A stretch of DNA of 64,000 nucleotides from Terebella lapidaria (GCA_949152475.1 OX424568.1:17955667-18019666); one strand, 5' to 3'; shown: positions 51,590-63,711, counted from the stretch's first letter. Translations and numbers: made by a program. The notes: generated from the letters alone by a model not told the origin.

Positions 51590-53885
51590 GTCACTTTTGC
51601 TAATTGACTGATTGAATATATATGCTGTGCTTGCAAATGTGATGTTGTCTGAAAAAGCGATTATGAACGAAATTAGTATGAATGGGCTGATTGTTTGTGA
51701 AGTGTGTTTGATCTGCCAAAATAACATTGTTTGTGGATGTGAATATGATGAAACCTGCAAATGTACATAATTCAATGTTGTGTTCCATGTAAAAAGATAT
51801 ATAGTATACACGTTTGTCTCATTCGCTAGACTGTGATATTAGCTTTAAGAATATAAATTACTCGGGTAATAATTTATTGAATGTCTACGATACAGTTTGA
51901 TGTCCTATTGATTTGCATTTTATCGACATTTTTTTTTTGCCAATCTGCTATAATCTTGGGCATGAATACATTTTGCAAATAAATGCATGAAAATAGAACA
52001 ATTTGCTTTTATTTTGTTCCCCAAAAATACCTTTGACACCATTTTTCGTAAAGTCTCTAATGAAACTTTATATAAAAAAAACTGCAGAAATGAACTGGAA
52101 AATGAAGTTATAAGAAATTATGAAGAACTGCTTGACCTGCAAACTTTCTGAAAGAAAAGCAGGATAAAGTATCTAATGATTACAGTGAAGAATGTAAGAT
52201 ATACCTGGACAATTCACGAAGTATTATATTACAACATACCGTATGGGACCATAACGAAGGGCGAATCAATTCATGAGCAAATTCCAGTCGTATATAATGT
52301 AGATCTAAACCATACGCCTAGAACTATGTCAGAATGAATCAATGTGTAATGAAAAAATACAGTTTCTACTCTAAATATGATCAAAACAGGGACAACTATT
52401 TTTTTACTCGTAGAATAGAATTTAGATGGATATCTCAAAGATTATTTGGTTGTATGGACGTTCATTGTGATTTAGTTTTTTTAGCTTCCTTCACTCGGCT
52501 CCTTCGCGGTGTCGCTTGCAACAATACAAGTTATTTACAGGCCACATTCTTTGACAAATATGATACCGCATTCCACACGATCATATACCAGCAAAAAACA
52601 TCAAGATCTCCTGAGGGTCAAACTAAGGGCAAGTCTCATAAACATTTGATGACCCTAACGGCAGGTATCAGTATCTCTGCTTGGGCTGACGAGCAACAAA
52701 CAAAAAGAAATCCTTTCTTAGGAATTCCTGCGTAAAGTACAAACAAGAGAAAATACATTATTGTTGGAGGTGTCTTAAGGTTGCATTTCACATGTAAACC
52801 GACCGTGAGTAAAAGCAAGGTGAATTCAAGTTCAGATACGAACAAAACGACCGCGATCAACAATTCCTATTATTACCATGCATAAATAATTGGCAAATAC
52901 CACGGGAGGTATCTGTATTGTACACTATTTGACGTGAAAGACACATCAGGGATTTCAGACAAGTCGAGTCACGTGGGGTCAGAACAAAGCGTCACGTGAC
53001 CCGTTGTATTTCGCGCGTCGTCGAATAGTTCAGCAGACGACAGGGGCATTGCGCAAGAACAGACGTTTTACGAAGCTGATTAATGCCCTGGTCGAAATAT
53101 GATTAGAGGCTACTTACGAATATAAAAGTAGGTATGAAAACAAGCCCTGTGGGGGTTGGGAAGCGTTAATGTCAACTCATTTGGAGCTGCTTATAGTCTA
53201 GAGGGCACATTGATAAAATATTGATTTTAGTGTGCGTGTAATTACAGGGTCCGTTGAATCGATGAAAATCTCCTAGAGGTGTTAGCTGCATCAGAGACGG
53301 GCCAAATATTTCTTTAAATAATTCTACATGTTGCGTATTAGGCAGTGATGTTTATATTGTAGATGTGTATCACTTGATAATCATACTGTATCATTCATAT
53401 CTTGGTATTAGGTTCAAAAGAAGATTGTGTGACTTGTTTCAAAAGACGTTTTGTGCTTCGTGAAAACAATATTGCTGCTTATCATCCTTTCTAATAGTTG
53501 AATATTCTCTGTGGTGTAGAAAAAAACGATTAATTACATCAGTTTTTCTTTTCCATGGGATTTATTCTTTGGTATGAAAATATATACATAATTCTAAAAT
53601 ATATTCTGTAACATATATATCAGTCAAAACCTGAGGAATCTACAGTCGTATGTTTCTAGTAGCGTTATAATTGCGTATAATACAGTGCATCTATTCAAGT
53701 ATATCATGCTATTCCATTTTCACTTTCGGCACACATACATCCCGAAATAACAAATGCAAAACAATATCACAGTCACTGCATATAGAAAATTGGTTTTGTC
53801 ACTTGTGCTTCGATATCATTTTTTGGCGTTCAAAATTTTCGTGCTCAAGGCTATTGCACAGATTGTCTGAGTACACAATTTATGA
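51590..53885. other. Region between the convergent genes
   Basis: Holds the 3' ends of both receptor-like genes: AATAAA at 51978 on + and TTTATT at 53571 for the minus gene. The open frame at 52334-52735 has no ATG-to-domain support. Two CACGTG E-boxes lie 23 bp apart at 52970 and 52993, the second in the palindrome GTCACGTGAC. Confidence 0.45.
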
Positions 53886-55938
53886 CTAATAGGCGAAATC
53901 AGCACCTCTTTCGTTTTCATAGGTGAAATCTGGATTGTCAATTCCTTGTTTCATATTGGTTTCTACTTGTACATTTTCAATGTCTACTGGAGTTTCCTCC
54001 TTCGGTTTTGGTTCACGCTGCAGGGTGTGATTGGAGTATATGGTTTCAGTTTCATCTTTCATGCCTTGCCAATATCCATTGCCCTTTTCCGGAATTGTTT
54101 CTGATTCGGATTCGATTTTTTCTTGGTTGTAAGGGTCTATCGTTATGGCTTCTTCTTTGGCTGGTTTCTCCTTCTTCACACAGAGCAAGACCATCAGTAT
54201 GATGAATAGTACGATTACGATAATGCTAAGCACGATGAGCCAGATCAGATAGCCGAAGGACATCTCCTTCGAGTCGTAAAACTCGTCTCCCCTGTTGACG
54301 CTCCCACTCGCGTTGCCAGGCGACCCCGTGACGTACACGACTTGACCGGCGGGTCCCTGCGAGCCAGGCTCTCCTCTCTCCCCTTTCTCACCCGTGGCAC
54401 CCACTTGTCCCCGCGCGCCTGTCGCCCCGACCTGTCCATCTACACCAGCCGGTCCACTAGCACCCGCGGGGCCTGTAGCACCCACAGGTCCGGTCGCGCC
54501 AACTGCTCCTGCTTGGCCTGAAGGACCTTGGAAACCACGCTGGCCTGTTGGCCCCGTGGCGCCGGTCGCTCCTGGTTCTCCCGTGGGGAGCCCCGTGGTC
54601 GTCGTCAGGTCGGTGATGTCGTCCTCGTTTGGAATGGGAACCATCGGGTAGCAATCGACGAAGTCTTCATTGGGATCTGTCGAGGCGTAGTGGTCGGGAT
54701 CGACGTCGACGTAGGCGGCCACAGAGAAGTCGTACGGAAAGAGAAGGGCGTCGAAGTTGACGACGTCGTTGACAGAGTAAGGGACGCTGGCGTTTTGGAG
54801 GCGGTTGGCGAACGCCGTGGGCGACTCATCGTCAAAGACATAAGCAATGGCGCTGGGGCTCTCCTCGAACATGACTCCGAGACGGTCTCCCAGCTGCACT
54901 CGAATACACTTCTCCGTGAGACGGCTCTCAATGTAGATCTGTGGAGAGATAGATGTTACCATGGTTACAATGTCGTTCTTAATTTTACAAAGCTGCAGTT
55001 ATATGATGTAACTCGCTTATCAGTGTGACAAAACATATTCCACTAAATTACTTACATCTTTCTTAATGTTATGCACGACTAAAATACTGCCAAAGGCACA
55101 ATCTTTGCGCAATAACAATACACAGGTAACGAACGTTACCCCTATACTATTGTCCCTTTTCCTGACCACAGAAATTCGTTTGATCGTGAAAGGTATGATT
55201 TTATAACCCCCCCCCCCCCCACATCCCCCCCCCCCCCCTATTTCTTCCCACATGTGTTCCCTCAAGCACAAATGTCACTTACATCTTCCCTGCCCAGCAC
55301 AACAGAAGGCACAACCCTCGTCTCAGCAAGCAGTCTATGCTCTATTGAATTCCCTTCAACCGTAGCATTCTCGACTGGCCGCCATATCTGCAATCTCACG
55401 GGCTTGTCCGATCGGAAATATGCCGAATAGGCAAACACAACACCTTCGGACAGGACGTTGTCTTTTTGTAGAAAGATTGACCCTGCAACGTCTACGCCAG
55501 ATTGTGACGGTTTTATCTGGTTACCAATTCTTGTAACCATGTTGGCCGCACCTGTTGAAAGAAAACAAATTGTTATTGGAGTCAGTGAAGTCTCCAGAAA
55601 TACACGCGATTGTGAAATGTATGAACTTACATTAAAGTCCATAATAATAACATTGTTTATTGTAGCAAGCATTATGTGTATTGTGATTATCGTTTTTGTT
55701 TTCTAGTTTAATTTAGAAGATATTTTTTCTCTCTGCCAACTGACCAAATTTCTACGCGATACGTCTCAGAACGAAAACAGCGAACACTTGAATGTTGTAC
55801 CAAAATTTCATATAATCGTAATATTACAAATGTGTGATGAACACAGTAAACAATGAACCCATCTTTGGAAAAAAAAAGTTACTTACCACAAATTGAAATG
55901 CAGCCTATCAGGATCAAAAGATGTCTTCTCGATTCCAT
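53886..55938 (-). CDS. Collagen-stalk type I membrane protein B (457 aa)
   Basis: Exons 55938-55887, 55551-55283 and 54938-53886 (stop), with phases 1 and 0 exactly as in gene A. Signal peptide MESRRHLLILIGCISIC. The ectodomain is strongly like that of A ([40 protein letters not shown]), with the same two Cys and sequons at matching places (NAT, NAS). Collagen stalk of 27 Gly-X-Y triplets at residues 227-307, membrane span 335-360 (YLIWLIVLSIIVIVLFIILM), then KKEK. The tail is short (97 residues) and lacks the A-type repeat. It keeps one equivalent motif, ETETIYSNHTL (Y408), adds TYEN (Y447), and has NPDF at 442-445, which resembles an NPxY/F sorting signal. A TTTATT at 53571-53576 could be its poly(A) signal. 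A and B are an inverted, tail-to-tail duplicate pair. Confidence 0.9.
55207..55238. repeat. Poly-C tract pair in intron 2 of gene B
   Basis: Two runs of 14 C separated by ACAT. As G-runs on the transcribed-sense strand, this could form a G-quadruplex in the pre-mRNA. Length may be unreliable in assembly. Confidence 0.8.
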
Positions 55939-56030
55939 ATTTATCCCAATGTTTACAACTATTGCATATGTTATTTCTTCTTTCCTCTACAAGTTCTGAC
56001 TTCTAACTGCGCCAGCACCCCGCATAGGCG

Positions 56031-56156
56031 CATATATATGGAATGCCAAATGATCTGGCGTGCAACGAACCGTGTCGTCTGGCGAGGTATGCCGGGGTTG
56101 CCCCGATGACGTCACGGATTTCCTCCGGTAAAAAGGAGTAATACTTCCTTATATGG
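56031..56156 (-). promoter_or_regulatory. CArG/ETS, CRE and TATA elements of gene B
   Basis: Going towards the gene on the minus strand: CCATATAAGGAAGT (CArG box fused to an ETS core; plus-strand CCTTATATGG at 56147-56156), then a perfect CRE palindrome TGACGTCA at 56107-56114, then CATATATATG at 56031-56040. The ATG at 55938 is about 90 bases further on. CArG, ETS and CRE together are the known layout of immediate-early promoters; function here is inferred. Confidence 0.55.
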
Positions 56157-56159
56157 AAC

Positions 56160-57077
56160 ACGCGTCTTCCGATGTTGCCCATTATGCGTTTCACGCTTGA
56201 GTAATTTCCGACTAACTCTTGCATGGGTTTCTATGAATCAATGGGCGCTGTTTCGTTTGTTTCATATGAAAGTCAGTGACACACAGCGTTGTGGTCTATT
56301 GAATAGGCCAACTGGTGGTGACTTGCATGTTCTTATGCCTTTGGCGCCACAGAAATATTGTTTACAGAAACAGTTGTCATGCCATCAGCGGCAATCGACT
56401 TTTCCTGTCATGTTTTATGCAAACAATCATTGACCACAACAAACAAATCGGTGTCATAAGTTGTTTGCCAATAGTCGTCTGGAGCCTTCTATTTGTTATT
56501 AGCTTGTTAAACAGTCACTGTCATGCAGTGTGTCTTCCTGTCCTCATTTTGATGATAAATAAGTTGAACATTTCGAATATTCCAATAATGCTGATGTGTT
56601 GAAAAATCAGCTTGGATAAAATCACGCTGACATGTGCAACAGAACACAGTTGAATCGTTTGGTCTTGTTTATGGTTTTCTTTTTAATTTTGCTAAGTCAG
56701 AGTCAATTAAGTAGGTATATGATTCCAACAATATGGAAACTCTCTTGATGAGAGTGATGTTAAACGTCAGAAAGCGAATTTCATGTTCAAGCAATTCCGT
56801 ATATCTGAATAATAATGGTATAATTAGAACGGAAAATAACACACCTGAATAATGAAGAATAATAATACACCTGAATGTGGTAAGTGGTGTTGTGTGGGCC
56901 AATAATTATTAGGACATTATTTCAAATCTGATTTTCACGTGTGTTACCATCTCTTGTGTGTATGTATGTATGAATTTAGCCTATGGACGATTTATGCCTG
57001 AAATGAACGAACTTGAATTTGTTATCTGTTCTTTTTTTTTCAAACGAAGGACCTGATTTAAATTCTGATTTCATACC
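56160..57077. other. Non-coding stretch
   Basis: No exon, RNA gene or bounded repeat that I can support. Frames at 56197-56602 have no recognisable features. Confidence 0.35.
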
Positions 57078-57079
57078 TT

Positions 57080-58281
57080 AAGGACAAATTTCAGTGAGGG
57101 GCCCACTCAGAGGGCTAAAAAAGGAAATTGGTTTTTTAGAACGTTTAAGCAATCATCATGAAGACATTGTGCATTCGAAAATAGAAATGTCGGGTCAATA
57201 ATTCTTTTTTTTAATGTGAACCAAAATACCTTCATAACTTGTTGTTTTTGGGTATTTCACTAAAATCAACATTTTCAACGAAAATGACATGACAGATTTA
57301 TTCTAACAAAATTCTTATATATTTATCAACGAACCGATGTGCTTGCTTTCAATATGAAAAACATAAAGGGGTTATCGAGTTTTTTCGTTATTTCAAACTG
57401 CCTTCGAATGTATGCAATGTTTTTTTTTCAAAACTAAAGTTTAGTGCAACATATCTGATACAAGATAATAAAACACGAGCACAATGATTTTGACTTTCCG
57501 TCCGTTTTAACACACGTTTTATGCCAGTTCTGTATGCAAACAAACGAAGTGTATTCATCAAACCCGAATGTAAACAAATGCCCAAATTGAACTTAAGAAG
57601 CCACATCGAGTATATCCACCAGTTTGTATCTGCATGTATAGTGTACATGTAGTTATGAGAAACTAATTATAGATATGCCGATGTGTGTGTGGCCTTGTCT
57701 GTCATCTTGCACTTTTATTCTTTATTTACATCTAGGTGTGATGGATACAGTTCATGTATTTACCTGTGAACCGTCTGTCCAAATGAGTAGAATTTCCCAA
57801 AAGGCCGGTTGTGGTCATAACATTTGATGTGAGTACGTCTCAGTCAGTTAATTTCACATGTTTTATATGAAATATAGTTTTCAAAAATATATTGCCTATT
57901 TTCGAAGGCAGTTGCTGTAATTTCTCAAAACTTTTAGTGAATTTTGTGTCAATTCTTTTCTGGAATTTTATAGATGACTGTAATGAGAAAATGAGCACGG
58001 CGACCCCCATATTTTCGACATCAAGAACATGGAGACCAGTTCGTTGGTGAAAAAAAAGTCAGAAATACCTATCCCGTCGTTTAAGTTAATATGATCCAAA
58101 ATGACCCATTTTGGGAGTGTTTTGTGGTTAAAATTACCATAATTTCACATTGAATAAAATATGCAATCCAAAATTTCTGAAATACACAATAGCACATCAT
58201 TGATTTTTGAAGGTCTTAAAACAATCAAAACACTTTCACATTTTGACCCCTCTGAATGGGTCCCTCACTAGGGCTTGTCCT
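57080..58281. mobile_element. 1.2-kb element with inverted ends
   Basis: The left end AGGACAAATTTCAGTGAGGG (57081 on) and, inverted, CCCTCACTAGGGCTTGTCCT at the right match with a few differences. The match extends into GCCCACTCAGAGGG, a TIR of about 33 bp. The interior is AT-rich and non-coding. The target duplication is unclear, so the superfamily is unknown. Confidence 0.6.
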
Positions 58282-58378
58282 GAAGACCCTATTTTGATAA
58301 CAGTGCAGTATTCCGTTATCAAGATGTGGTGTGATTTACACACAAGGCTTCTAATATATCATTGATATACCCATTTTT

Positions 58379-59905
58379 TAGGTTACCGGACCTATGGTCC
58401 GATAACCTATTGGCATGGCGTTGCGTCCGTCGTCCGTCGTCGTCGTCCGTCGTCGTCCACATTTTTATCTTTTTTATTTACGAGCGAATTTTTCTGAAAT
58501 TTTGCACAAAAATACTTAAAAATAATTCAAGAGGGAGGTATTTTTTAGTTTTTTTATTTTCGCATTTTTTTCAAAATGGCGGCCGTTTTCGACGAAAAAT
58601 GCCTGATTTTGGACTTTGGCGGCCATTTTCTCAATATCTGTTCAGTAACTTTTTTTCTTTTTGATACATAACACTCCTTATATGTATTCCTATGATGTCT
58701 ATAAATTTCGTTGTGCTTGAATCCCTCGAAGTGGGGCATTTTGGCCCAAAGTCGGCCCAAATCGGACTGTCCCATGTTAAATTCTCCTATGCTTTATAAT
58801 GGGACACATTATGCCTAATATCTCACTTAATATTGAGATTAGAGACTAGGAATCAATTGTGGACATATAGGATATGATATATTCTGAATATTCTCGTAAC
58901 CTTGAATTTGACCTCTGACCTCAGTTTCAAGGTCCGAGCACAAAATGGCTTTTATCTCGCTTATTATCGACTCTACAGCTTAGGAATCAATTGTGGACAT
59001 ATAGGAAATGATATATGCTGAATATTCTGATGACCTTGAATTTGACCTTTGACCCTTTTTCAAGGTCATAGGACAAAATGGCTTATATCTCGCTTATTAT
59101 CGACTCTACAGCTTGGGAATCAATTGTGGACATACAGGAAATGATATATGCTGAATATTCTGATGACCTTGAATTTGACCTTTGACCCAATTTTCAAGGT
59201 CATAGGACATAATGGCTTATATCTCGCTTATTATCGACTCTACAGCTTAGGAATCAATTGTGGACATATAGGAAATGATATATGCTGAATATTCTTGTGA
59301 CCTTGAATTTGACCTTTGACTTCATTTTCAATTGTGAATTTATTTACGTGTATTCCCACCTTGACTTTATTTGAAATCACAATGTAACATAATCGAAATC
59401 CACATAGCTATAGTTCGAACCCTACTAATTTCAATCTATGACTTACTATTCGTGATATTCATGCGTTTGTTAGTTGTATATAGGTTTTGCACATCTGTAC
59501 ATAGTATCCCACAGCAAAGAACTTAATATAGGCTTGTCCTGCTGGTCAATGCTTTTCTTTGTGAATAAAATATGTTTAAAACAAGGTCACAGGACAAAAT
59601 GGCGAATATCTTTCTCCTTTCTTGACTGTATGGCTGGGGAATCAATTGTGGACATATAGAAAATGATATACACTGAATATTTTGATGACCTTGAACTTGA
59701 CCTTTGCCTTCATTTTCAAGGCCACAGCACAAAATTGCTAATATCTCTCCGATTATTGAATTTACAGCTTAGCAATCAACTGTGGACATGATATTTATGC
59801 TTAATAGTATATACGCTGAATATTCTCTTGACCTTGAATTTAACCAGTGACCTGGCCAACATCTAAAATATTAAACATTGTCCGGTAACCTATCTTTGGC
59901 CCTTG
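58379..59905. mobile_element. GTTACCGG-family element with AGGTCA-rich tandem array
   Basis: The left end TTAGGTTACCGGACCTATGG is followed by a CGTCCGTCGTCGTC minisatellite at about 58424-58460. The other end is GTCCGGTAACCTATCTTTGG near 59880. From about 58790 to 59330 there are four or more tandem units of about 133 bp: 'aggaatcaattgtggacatata' recurs near 58850, 58985, 59117 and 59250. A decayed further part runs to 59870. This is the reference copy that shows the empty site for the transposon at 15662. Confidence 0.7.
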
Positions 59906-60419
59906 GCCTAATTTATTGTTAAATGTATTGAATTCCAGTGATTTTTGCCAGTCATTCTCAAAGGAATACCAAAAATGCAACGAATGTACACTTCCGACCA
60001 GAATACAGGGACGGAATGTACAAAATCAATGAACGGTTCAGCCAAAATTCGAGTAACGAAATTAATGCTATCAGTATAATTCCAAGACAATTATGGGGCC
60101 ATTCTCACAATCGCCAACTATGGATTGTTATCTTATTTGCTAAATCATAAACCGTGTAATCTGTTTTTGGCAGGCAATCACATCCGTTTTTCTATTAACC
60201 TGGAAACGCCTCTATAGGTTTGTAAAGCTAGAGCTTACGATATACATGATTTTTGTATGGTGGCTAATATATCTGCGCATGATATCATAATATAAATAAT
60301 GAATAAATAATGAATAGACTAATGAAGCAATAGCTAACGATATACATGATTCTTGTATGGTGGCTAATATACTTTGAAACAGTTGGATCAGAATGAAAAT
60401 AAATAACGAAGCAACTCAA

Positions 60420-62340
60420 CAGCACGAATATTGATTTGGACTATTTTGGAGTCAGAGGCATAGCGAGAGACTGGATATCGGATTACTTCATAAATAGAGA
60501 ACAATACGTGCAAATTGAAAATCCTTCTATCTTAAAAAAATTCGAAACATCACATGTTGGGTTCTACAATGATAACCTTTTGCTCACTATTAGATTGATA
60601 CACATGAATGATTTGCCAAATCGCACATGTCTACAAGCATACTAACTTTTGCAGATTACAAAACATTATTACTATAAAACTCAAATATGAGAGATCTGGA
60701 TCATGAAGCAAAAACACTGATACCAATAACCTATTCAAAGAAAATAGATTCATAATGTTCAACAACAACAAAATGTATCAAGCAACAACAAAAATTAACC
60801 CAAAAGGCTAAGACAGGTTACCGGACAAAATATGTTTTATATTTTAGATATTAGCCATTTTGTCCCGTGACCTTGAAAATAAGGTCACTTTGGTCAAATA
60901 CAACGTCATGAGAATATCCAGCAAACAGGTATATCATTCCCCATATGTCCACAATTGTTTGCTGAGCTGTAAATTCAATAACATGCATGATAAAAATAGC
61001 AATTTTGTTCTATGACCTTGAATATAAGGTCGAAGGTCAAAATGAAGGTCATCAAAATATTCGGCATGCATCATTTCCTATATGTGCATAATTGATTACT
61101 AAGCTGTAAAGTCAATAATAAGCGAGATATTAGCCATTTTGTGCTCTGACCTTGAAAATGAGGTCAAATTCAAGGCCATCAGACTATTCATCGTAAATCA
61201 TTTTCTATAAGTCCACAATCAGTTCCCAAGCTATAAAGTCAATAAAAAGCGAGATATTAGCCATCTTGTCCTGCGACTTTGAAAATGAGGTCAAAGGTCG
61301 AAATCAAGGTCACGAGGATATTCAGTTTATATCATGTTATATAGGTGCACAATTGATTCCTAATCTCTTATCTCAAAATAAAGTGAGATGTTTGGGGAAA
61401 TGTGCCCCATTATAAAGCATAGAAGAATTTAACATGGCAAAGTCCCATTTGGGCCGAGTTTGGGCCAAAACGGCCCACTTTCGATTCAAGGGTAACGAAA
61501 CTTATACACGTCACAGGGGCACATACAAGGAGTGTTATGCCTCAATGAGAAAGAAAATCACTGAAAAGATTTTGAGAAAACGACCGTCAAAGTCCAAAAT
61601 TTTTCGTCAAAAAGGCCGTCATTTTGAAAAAATTGCGGAAATAACAAAATACCTCCCTCTCAAAATATTTATAGATATTATTTTCCAAAATTTCAGAAAG
61701 AATTGACCGTAGATAAAAATGTAGACGGACGACGACGACGACGGACGCCACGCCACGCCAATGGGTTATAGGACCGTAGGTTCGGTAACCTAAAAATCAT
61801 AACTATCCAAGTACTAATCAACGGAATAGTTCTTTGAACGAATATGAAATACTTGTGACTGCAATGAAAAGAGTTCAAAGTTCCTCGGTTTAAACGAAAA
61901 TCTATCTTGGAAACATCTTATGATAAAAAGAAGAATTCCAAAGCTTTATTTCAAAAAATATTCCACCAATAAATTCTTCCAAACACTTATATTATGCAAT
62001 GATACATCCTCAAATTCTACATGGTATTCTAGCCTGGGGAAATGCATCCCGACTTTCCGTTACAAATATGATACATATGCACCAACTAGTAATTAGAAGT
62101 ATGAATAAAGCTCATTGCAAAAGCCGAACATAACCTAGAATTCGAAACCAATACCAGTATGTGTTTATTACTATACTATCACAGTTATACATGACTGATA
62201 CACTTCGTCTCTCTATCGAAAACATGTTCACAGCAAGTAGAAGTATCCGAAATAATAGGCAAATTTTCTGCTCATTGAACGTTGCTACCCATCATCAGCG
62301 AGGAAGGTATCAACCACCCTCAATATAGATTGCAATGTTT
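60420..62340 (+). pseudogene. Degenerate non-LTR retrotransposon, split by another element
   Basis: The first part (about 60420-60800) reads LDYFGVRGIARDWISDYFIN and REQYVQIEN, then IHMNDLPNRTCLQ and, after frame changes, TFADYKTLLL, the RT active-site region. The second Asp of the usual FADD box is Tyr here. The second part (about 61795-62340) reads MIHPQILHGILAWGNASRLS and IHMHQLVIRSMNKAHC, typical of the segment after the RT domain. Stops and shifts are frequent. Between the parts lies a GTTACCGG-family element. Confidence 0.75.
60805..61793. mobile_element. GTTACCGG-family element inserted in the LINE relic
   Basis: The left end AAAGGCTAAGACAGGTTACC and the right end GGTTCGGTAACCT flank AGGTCA-rich units ('gcgagatattagccattttgt', 'gaggtcaaaggtc') and a CGTCCGTC-type minisatellite (reversed, 61727-61760). 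Opposite orientation to the copy at 58379. The LINE frames resume on the far side. Confidence 0.75.
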
Positions 62341-62702
62341 GGTTACCATCATTGTTAGTCCAGAAAGAAACAGTAAAATGTCCTGAAATTATTTTACTTC
62401 TTCATATTTTGAATCGGGGGAATTATCGAAGAAGCCAAGCGGAAGGTGCACAAATCACAAATAGTGGAAGGAATAGTGAAAAGAATTTCCTGATTTTGTA
62501 TGAAATTGTACAATTACAACTATATTGTGACCAGATATGTGTTAAAACATTTTTATCCTGTTTATTCCTGGTCAGTTGAACCAATCATATTAAATCTGCG
62601 TTCTGATTCTCCATCGAGAGGCTTGCATCAGTTCTTATCTACTGAACCTATTTTAACTAACAGTTTACTTTCCATATAACCAGCTTAATAGAAGCCAGCT
62701 TA

Positions 62703-62737
62703 AAGCAGAAATACATAAGACTTATGTATTTCTGCTT
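62703..62737. repeat. Perfect hairpin, 17-bp arms, 1-nt loop
   Basis: AAGCAGAAATACATAAG, one A, then the exact complement. Shares AGAAATACATAAG and its complement with the hairpin at 25541-25581 in an unrelated context. Confidence 0.85.
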
Positions 62738-63029
62738 AAAGTTAGTCATTATTGGTTCCTCTAATTTTTCTCACGATTTCTAATTTTCTCAACCTTCTTC
62801 TTGTCATTGTATATACTTGTAGCAAGAATTTGTGAAAATTGAATAAATTGCTATCGTTTCGTATTTCAGTTGCAACAACGAAAACTATTTTTCACGCGAT
62901 ATATCTCACATTTGTATTCACCTTTATATCTTTCCATTCAAAGATCATGTTCGACCACAGCAAAGATTGAAATTATGAAAGTTCGCAGGAAATTACCGTT
63001 ATATTTTCAGGTGAAGCATGTGGAGTTGC

Positions 63030-63121
63030 ATCAGGATAGCTTCCAGTATCGCTGATCTACGGATACCTTTGCAGTACCATTGCAGGTCCTCATTTCAGGA
63101 GCACTCGTGTTCATATCCTTA
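63030..63121. repeat. Minisatellite, left part
   Basis: Units of about 45-48 bp with 'taccattgcagg-cctcattTCAGGAGC-CtCgTGTTCATA' that continue after the MITE at 63712-63900. Confidence 0.55.
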
Positions 63122-63711
63122 CCGTATAATCGCGCATATACGTGTGAGGACAATGTCATGTTCTTATATTCGGAATATTGCGTTTTGGGGCTCTCACCAA
63201 AAAACCAAAGTGTCTCGAATATAGGGACATGTTCTTATATTCGAATATAAGGACACCCCCAATAACCCGCATATAAGAACAAGGTAAGCTAAATTGAATA
63301 ATAGCCACATTAACCTCCGTGTGCAAGAAGCCTAGACAAGTCATTACCGCCACTGATGTCAAATTAAATAATATACCCGGGGGTATGTTGGCTTAGGTAG
63401 GTATTGAAGGCTATTTTTCAATGAGCCCCCAATAACCCCATGTATATATATATATTACTGACAGTGGTCGAAAGCCTTGCAGCACGTGACAGCACGTGCA
63501 ATGGGTACCCTTATATTCGGGACACCTTTGCGTTTTTTGACACCAAAGCCCAAGTGTCCCGAATATAAGGACATGGGTGTTCTTAAAAACGAATATTGCT
63601 TTATGGCGCGAAAAAAGTAAACCATCTCGAATATAGGGACATGTTCTTATATTCGAATATAAGAACAGGCTCGAATATGAGGACATTGTCCTTATATGCG
63701 TGATTATACGG
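63122..63711. mobile_element. 590-bp TA-flanked MITE
   Basis: The ends CCGTATAATCGCGCATATA and, inverted, TATATGCGTGATTATACGG are flanked by TA at 63120-63121 and 63712-63713, a Tc1/mariner-type duplication. The interior contains many 'tcttatattcgaatataag' palindromes and 'caaagtgtc-cgaatatagggaca' repeats. No transposase. Inserted in a minisatellite. Confidence 0.75.

Noticed and set aside
50480-51811. Long antisense frames opposite gene A
   Set aside because: Shadows of the strongly supported collagen-stalk gene; they follow from its Gly-X-Y and Ser/Asp-rich codons.
52334-52735. 133-codon plus-strand frame between the receptor genes
   Set aside because: No splice support, domain, signal or hydrophobic pattern, and stop-free length is within chance for this region.
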